This document shows positions 60,764-64,000 of a DNA stretch of 64,000 bases, piece by piece. Positions within the stretch are counted from its first letter, which is position 1. Every line of letters begins with the position of its first letter. The stretch comes from Variovorax paradoxus B4 (GTDB taxonomy: Bacteria > Pseudomonadota > Gammaproteobacteria > Burkholderiales > Burkholderiaceae_C): NCBI RefSeq assembly GCF_000463015.1, contig NC_022247.1, positions 434,001 to 498,000 on the forward strand. The letters run 5' to 3'. The position numbers and the translations under genes are program-made. The notes below the pieces were generated by a model. That model saw nothing but the letters and a program-made list of their open reading frames with translations. It was not told the DNA's origin and did not search any database.

Positions 60764-62752
60764 ATGAGCCTCGGATCTGCGCGCCGGCTGCATGCGCGGC
60801 TGCTCGAACACTTCTCCAGATACCGCTTCGCATCGTTCTGGGCGAACGTGGTGCTCGTTGTCTCGATAGCGCTGCTGGTGGTCATGGCCGCCTTTTTCAG
60901 CGCATCCGACGCTGGACAGGAAACCGCGGCGCTGCACCTGACGCATGCCGACTGGCAGGTGGAAGATGCGCCCGGCTTCCGTGCGATGCCGCTTGCCGTG
61001 GACGGCGAGGCCCTGCCTCCCGCCTGGCAGCCGGTCGAGCTGCCGCTGGCCCTGCCCATCGCCTTGCTGCGCCAGGCCGATGGCAGCACATCGACGGGCG
61101 AAACCCGCATCACCTGGCTGCGGCTTTCCACGCACGGCCTGCCTGCCACGCCGGCGCCGCTCGCGCTGTATGGCGCGCGCATCAAGACGGACGGCACCAT
61201 TGCGGTGTATGCCAATGGACGGCTGGTCCACCGTGCCCAGGTGCAGGGGCCGTTGTGGAACAGCACCCGCACGCCGCTGTGGGTCTTGCTGAACAAGGCG
61301 TCCGACGGCGCGCCGTTGAACGAGATCCTCGTGCGGATGGAACACACGCAAAGCGCGCAGGTGGCGGTTTCATCGCTGTGGCTCGGTCCCGTCGAAGCGC
61401 TGGAAGCCCGGCATCGGATGCGGCAGTGGCTCCAGCAGGAGCTGCCGGCCATGCTCAGCGCGGCCTTCATGGCCGTGGGCGTGTTCGCGCTGTTCGTGTG
61501 GTTCAGGCGCAGCCACGAGACCGGCTACCTGCTCTTCTTCAACCTGGCGACCACGTCCTTCCTGCGCAGCCTGCATTTCTATGTCGGCGTTCCGGTCGCC
61601 AACGACTGGTTCGCCTGGCTGACCGTCAACTCCCTGTTCTGGCTGGTCGCGGTGGTGCACTTCGCGCTGCGCCAGCTGCATGGCCGTCGGCTCAAATGGC
61701 TGACCTGCGCGGTGGTGGCATGGACGGCCCTGACCGGCGTGCTGACGCTGCCGGGGCTTGCGATATTGAGGAACACGCCGCAGGTGACGCCGTTGATCTA
61801 CATCGGCGCGGCACTGATGGGTGTCGCCGTTGCGCTCGTGGGTGGTGTCAGCGCCTGGCGCCGGTCCGGCGAAGGCCGCCTGGTGGCCGTGGGCATCGGC
61901 GTGTGCGTGCTGCTGGGCGTGTCCGACTGGCTGCTGCAGAACAATTTCGTGAGCCCCGAGGGCTGGTACCTGGGCGCCTACACCAACGCGGTCACGTTCA
62001 GCGTCTTCGGGGTGCTGATGTACCGGCGCTACGTCAGTGCCATTGCCGAGGTGGAGCGGGTCAACGCCAGCCTGGCCCGGCGCCTCGAGGCCCGCGAAGC
62101 CGAGCTCGAGCTCAGCCATCGGCGGCTGCGCGAGGTCGAGAAGATGCAAACCATCAGTGACGAGCGCCAGCGCCTGATGCAGGACATGCACGACGGCCTG
62201 GGCTCTTCGCTGATCAGCGCCATCCGCTCCGTGGAAGGCGGCAGCATGAGCGACGACAAGGTTTCGCAAATGCTCAAGAGCTGCCTCGACGATCTCAAGC
62301 TCACCATCGATTCGATGGAGCCGCTCGAGGACGACCTGTTGCTGCTGCTGGCCACGCTGCGCTACCGGCTCGGGCCTCGGCTCGAGAGTTCGGGCGTGGC
62401 ATTGCAATGGGAGGTGCAGGAGCTTCCGGCGCTGGACTGGCTCGACCCGACCAGCGCACTGCACATCCTGCGCATCGTGCAGGAGAGCATCGCCAACGTG
62501 TTGCGCCATACCCGCGCCACCGGGATCCGGGTGGGCACCGAGCGCCAAGCGTCGGGCGTGCGGGTGAGCATCGAGGACAACGGCCAGGGCTTCGACGTCG
62601 AGAAGGCCATGGCCGGCGCCGGCGGTCGCGGCATGCAGAACCAGCAGCGGCGGGCGCAGGCCATCGGGGGGGCGGTCTCGTGGCGCTCGGGGCCGCAGGG
62701 CACGCTGTTCACGCTCTGGCTGCCGCTCAAGCGTGGGGAGCGGGTGGCGTAG
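60764..62752 (+). CDS. Orphan NarL-type sensor histidine kinase
   Basis: A 662-residue membrane sensor. An N-terminal membrane segment is followed by a periplasmic domain of about 180 residues (40-220), then seven or so membrane segments (about 225-420, 7TM-DISM-like), a coiled coil and a HisKA_3 dimerisation domain with the phospho-accepting H476 in QDMHDGLGSSL. The HATPase_c domain follows (SIEDNGQGFDVEKA, GGRGMQNQQRRA). No response regulator gene is adjacent, so its partner lies elsewhere. The gene follows ssb by 126 bp. The signal sensed is unknown. Confidence 0.87.
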   Translation: MSLGSARRLHARLLEHFSRYRFASFWANVVLVVSIALLVVMAAFFSASDAGQETAALHLTHADWQVEDAPGFRAMPLAVDGEALPPAWQPVELPLALPIALLRQADGSTSTGETRITWLRLSTHGLPATPAPLALYGARIKTDGTIAVYANGRLVHRAQVQGPLWNSTRTPLWVLLNKASDGAPLNEILVRMEHTQSAQVAVSSLWLGPVEALEARHRMRQWLQQELPAMLSAAFMAVGVFALFVWFRRSHETGYLLFFNLATTSFLRSLHFYVGVPVANDWFAWLTVNSLFWLVAVVHFALRQLHGRRLKWLTCAVVAWTALTGVLTLPGLAILRNTPQVTPLIYIGAALMGVAVALVGGVSAWRRSGEGRLVAVGIGVCVLLGVSDWLLQNNFVSPEGWYLGAYTNAVTFSVFGVLMYRRYVSAIAEVERVNASLARRLEAREAELELSHRRLREVEKMQTISDERQRLMQDMHDGLGSSLISAIRSVEGGSMSDDKVSQMLKSCLDDLKLTIDSMEPLEDDLLLLLATLRYRLGPRLESSGVALQWEVQELPALDWLDPTSALHILRIVQESIANVLRHTRATGIRVGTERQASGVRVSIEDNGQGFDVEKAMAGAGGRGMQNQQRRAQAIGGAVSWRSGPQGTLFTLWLPLKRGERVA

Positions 62753-62764
62753 GAGAGGCGGGAC

Positions 62765-63196
62765 TCAGCCGGCGTCGTCGACGTGGCCTGTGTATTGGGG
62801 CAGGTTGTCGGTGATCGTGAACCAGGGCGCCTTCGAGCCCACGAAGATGTGCGCGCGCGGGCGGATCGAAGGGTCGTCGACCAGCGTGCCCAGGGTCACA
62901 TGCACGAACAAGCCGTCGCGCACCACCGAGTAGAGCAGCGAGCCGCATCGGCGGCAGTGCACGTTGCCCGCGTCTTCCTCGCCGAAGACCAGGAGTTCGT
63001 CCTGGCCTTGTGCAATGGCCAGCTTGTGCCGCGCGATGCCGGCGAAAGGCTTGAAGGCCGAGCCGGTCGCGCGCCTGCAATCGGCGCAGTGGCAGTTCAG
63101 CGCATAGGCGAACTCGTCGGCCACGGTGTAGCGGACCGCGCCGCAGAGGCACTGGCCGGCGAGCGTACGGGGGGCCGCGTTCTCGGGGCTGCTCAC
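62765..63196 (-). CDS. GFA-family zinc protein
   Basis: A 143-residue member of the glutathione-dependent formaldehyde-activating (GFA/Mss4-like) family. Zinc ligands visible: C16 and C18 (GQCLCGAVRY), C35, C37 and C40 (NCHCADCRR) and C81/C84 (VHCRRCGS). Most members are not proven to activate formaldehyde and their role is unclear. It is convergent with the histidine kinase gene and 30 bp downstream of yebC. Confidence 0.87.
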   Translation of the reverse strand: MSSPENAAPRTLAGQCLCGAVRYTVADEFAYALNCHCADCRRATGSAFKPFAGIARHKLAIAQGQDELLVFGEEDAGNVHCRRCGSLLYSVVRDGLFVHVTLGTLVDDPSIRPRAHIFVGSKAPWFTITDNLPQYTGHVDDAG

Positions 63197-63226
63197 CGGA
63201 CTCTCCGTCGAACGAGAGGCAGCGGC

Positions 63227-63940
63227 TCAGCCTGCAAGGCCCACGAACACGTTCTGCACGTCGTCGTTCGCATCGATGGCCGCCAGGAAGACTTCGACTT
63301 CCTCGAGGTGTTCCGCGCTCAGGCTGGCCGGATCGACCGGGTTCCTGGGCTTGTAGCCCAGCTTGGCCGACAGCACCGTGAAGCCCTGGGCCGGCAGCGC
63401 ACGGCTCACCAGGTCGAGGTCGGTGGGGTCGGTCAGGAACACCGTGGCGCCGCCTTCACCGGCCGCCTCGAAGTCTTGCGCGCCGGCTTCGATGGCGGCC
63501 ACTTCGGCATCGGCATCCGCACGCGAAGGCTCGGCCTCGATCATGCCCACGTGGTCGAAGTCCCACGACACCGAGCCCGAGGTGCCGAGCTGGCCCTTGC
63601 GGAACAGCACGCGCATTTCAGGCGCGGTGCGGTTCACGTTGTCGGTCAGGCATTCGACCATCACGGGCACCTGGTGCGGCGCAAAGCCTTCGTAGATCAC
63701 ATGCTCGAAGTGCACCGCCTCGCCGGTGAGCCCCGCGCCCTTCTTGATGGCGCGGTCCAGCGTGTCCTTGGGCATCGAGACCTTGCGGGCCTGCTCGACC
63801 ACCAGCCGCAGGCGCGCATTGGAGGCCGGATCGGCGCCGCTGCGCGCGGCCACCATGATTTCCTTGGCCAGTTTTCCGAACAGGCGGCCCTTGGCATTGG
63901 CGGCCAGGTCCTTGTGCTTTGCTTTCCACTGTGCGCCCAT
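63227..63940 (-). CDS. yebC: YebC/PmpR-family DNA-binding regulatory protein
   Basis: A 237-residue TACO1/YebC protein. The N-terminal [20 protein letters not shown] opening is a slight variant of the canonical GHSKWANIKH..K form, closer to the YeeN-like branch of the family. Conserved are the [13 protein letters not shown] segment, [13 protein letters not shown] and the C-terminal [13 protein letters not shown]. Members act in transcription or in translation of polyproline stretches; which applies here cannot be told. Its promoter must lie in the last 60 bp of the window. Confidence 0.9.
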   Translation of the reverse strand: MGAQWKAKHKDLAANAKGRLFGKLAKEIMVAARSGADPASNARLRLVVEQARKVSMPKDTLDRAIKKGAGLTGEAVHFEHVIYEGFAPHQVPVMVECLTDNVNRTAPEMRVLFRKGQLGTSGSVSWDFDHVGMIEAEPSRADADAEVAAIEAGAQDFEAAGEGGATVFLTDPTDLDLVSRALPAQGFTVLSAKLGYKPRNPVDPASLSAEHLEEVEVFLAAIDANDDVQNVFVGLAG

Positions 63941-64000
63941 GGCTGATGTTCCTTGTGTTGTATGTGTGGCTGGATGGGCCGGTTTGGGGCGACTACTTTA

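Overview
The window is a high-GC, densely packed stretch of a betaproteobacterial chromosome. Gene content and style (TctC/Bug solute-binding proteins, a gentisate pathway, PHA granule proteins, many ABC uptake cassettes, divergent uvrA/ssb) point to Burkholderiales, most likely Comamonadaceae and plausibly Variovorax; this is inference from gene families, not a database match. No rRNA, tRNA, CRISPR array, insertion sequence or prophage was seen.

Layout. (1) 1-1060: end of a predicted aminopeptidase and a small PHA-system protein. (2) 1072-9322, minus strand: a polyol/sugar operon consisting of an AraC regulator, a ribose-type ABC importer (binding protein, double ATPase, permease), a zinc polyol dehydrogenase, an FGGY kinase and an SDR. 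(3) 9600-13987: class III CoA-transferase, acyl-CoA-binding protein, TPR-like protein, TetR regulator, phasin and acyl-CoA thioesterase, i.e. an acyl-CoA/PHA neighbourhood. (4) 14082-21730: LysR regulator divergent from gentisate dioxygenase, fumarylpyruvate hydrolase and 3-hydroxybenzoate 6-hydroxylase-like monooxygenase, followed by two Bug binding proteins and an FAD oxidoreductase. (5) 21822-32880: TesB thioesterase, an FCD-type GntR regulator and a divergent ten-gene catabolic operon (SDR, five-gene Liv ABC importer, two SDRs, a KstD-like flavoprotein, a GST). (6) 33052-40616: an SDR with a degenerate active site, a SulP transporter, a methyltransferase and a second Liv importer on the minus strand whose five genes all overlap. 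(7) 40811-46109: an orphan ATP-synthase c-subunit-like gene and a 1569-residue exported multidomain dihaem protein. (8) 46257-55882: a second carbohydrate locus. A ribose-type ABC importer, an aldo/keto reductase and a class I aldolase run leftward; an FGGY kinase, a GlpD-like dehydrogenase and a UTRA-type GntR regulator run rightward. Two copies of a putative operator lie in the shared promoter region. (9) 55890-63940: DMT transporter, uvrA, ssb, an orphan NarL-type histidine kinase, a GFA-family protein and YebC.

How the genes work together. Seven solute-binding proteins fall in 64 kb (two ribose-type, two Liv-type, two Bug, and one more Liv-type gene pair counted within the two cassettes is not present, so six in total), each next to catabolic enzymes or regulators. 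This is an accessory catabolic region where transport, first oxidation or phosphorylation, and local regulation are packaged together. The most distinctive items are the 1569-residue lectin/propeller/dihaem protein, the orphan c-subunit beside it, the kinase/GlpD-like/aldolase/AKR locus with its paired operators, and three families of small intergenic palindromic repeats, one of which encodes the tail of a LivM permease.
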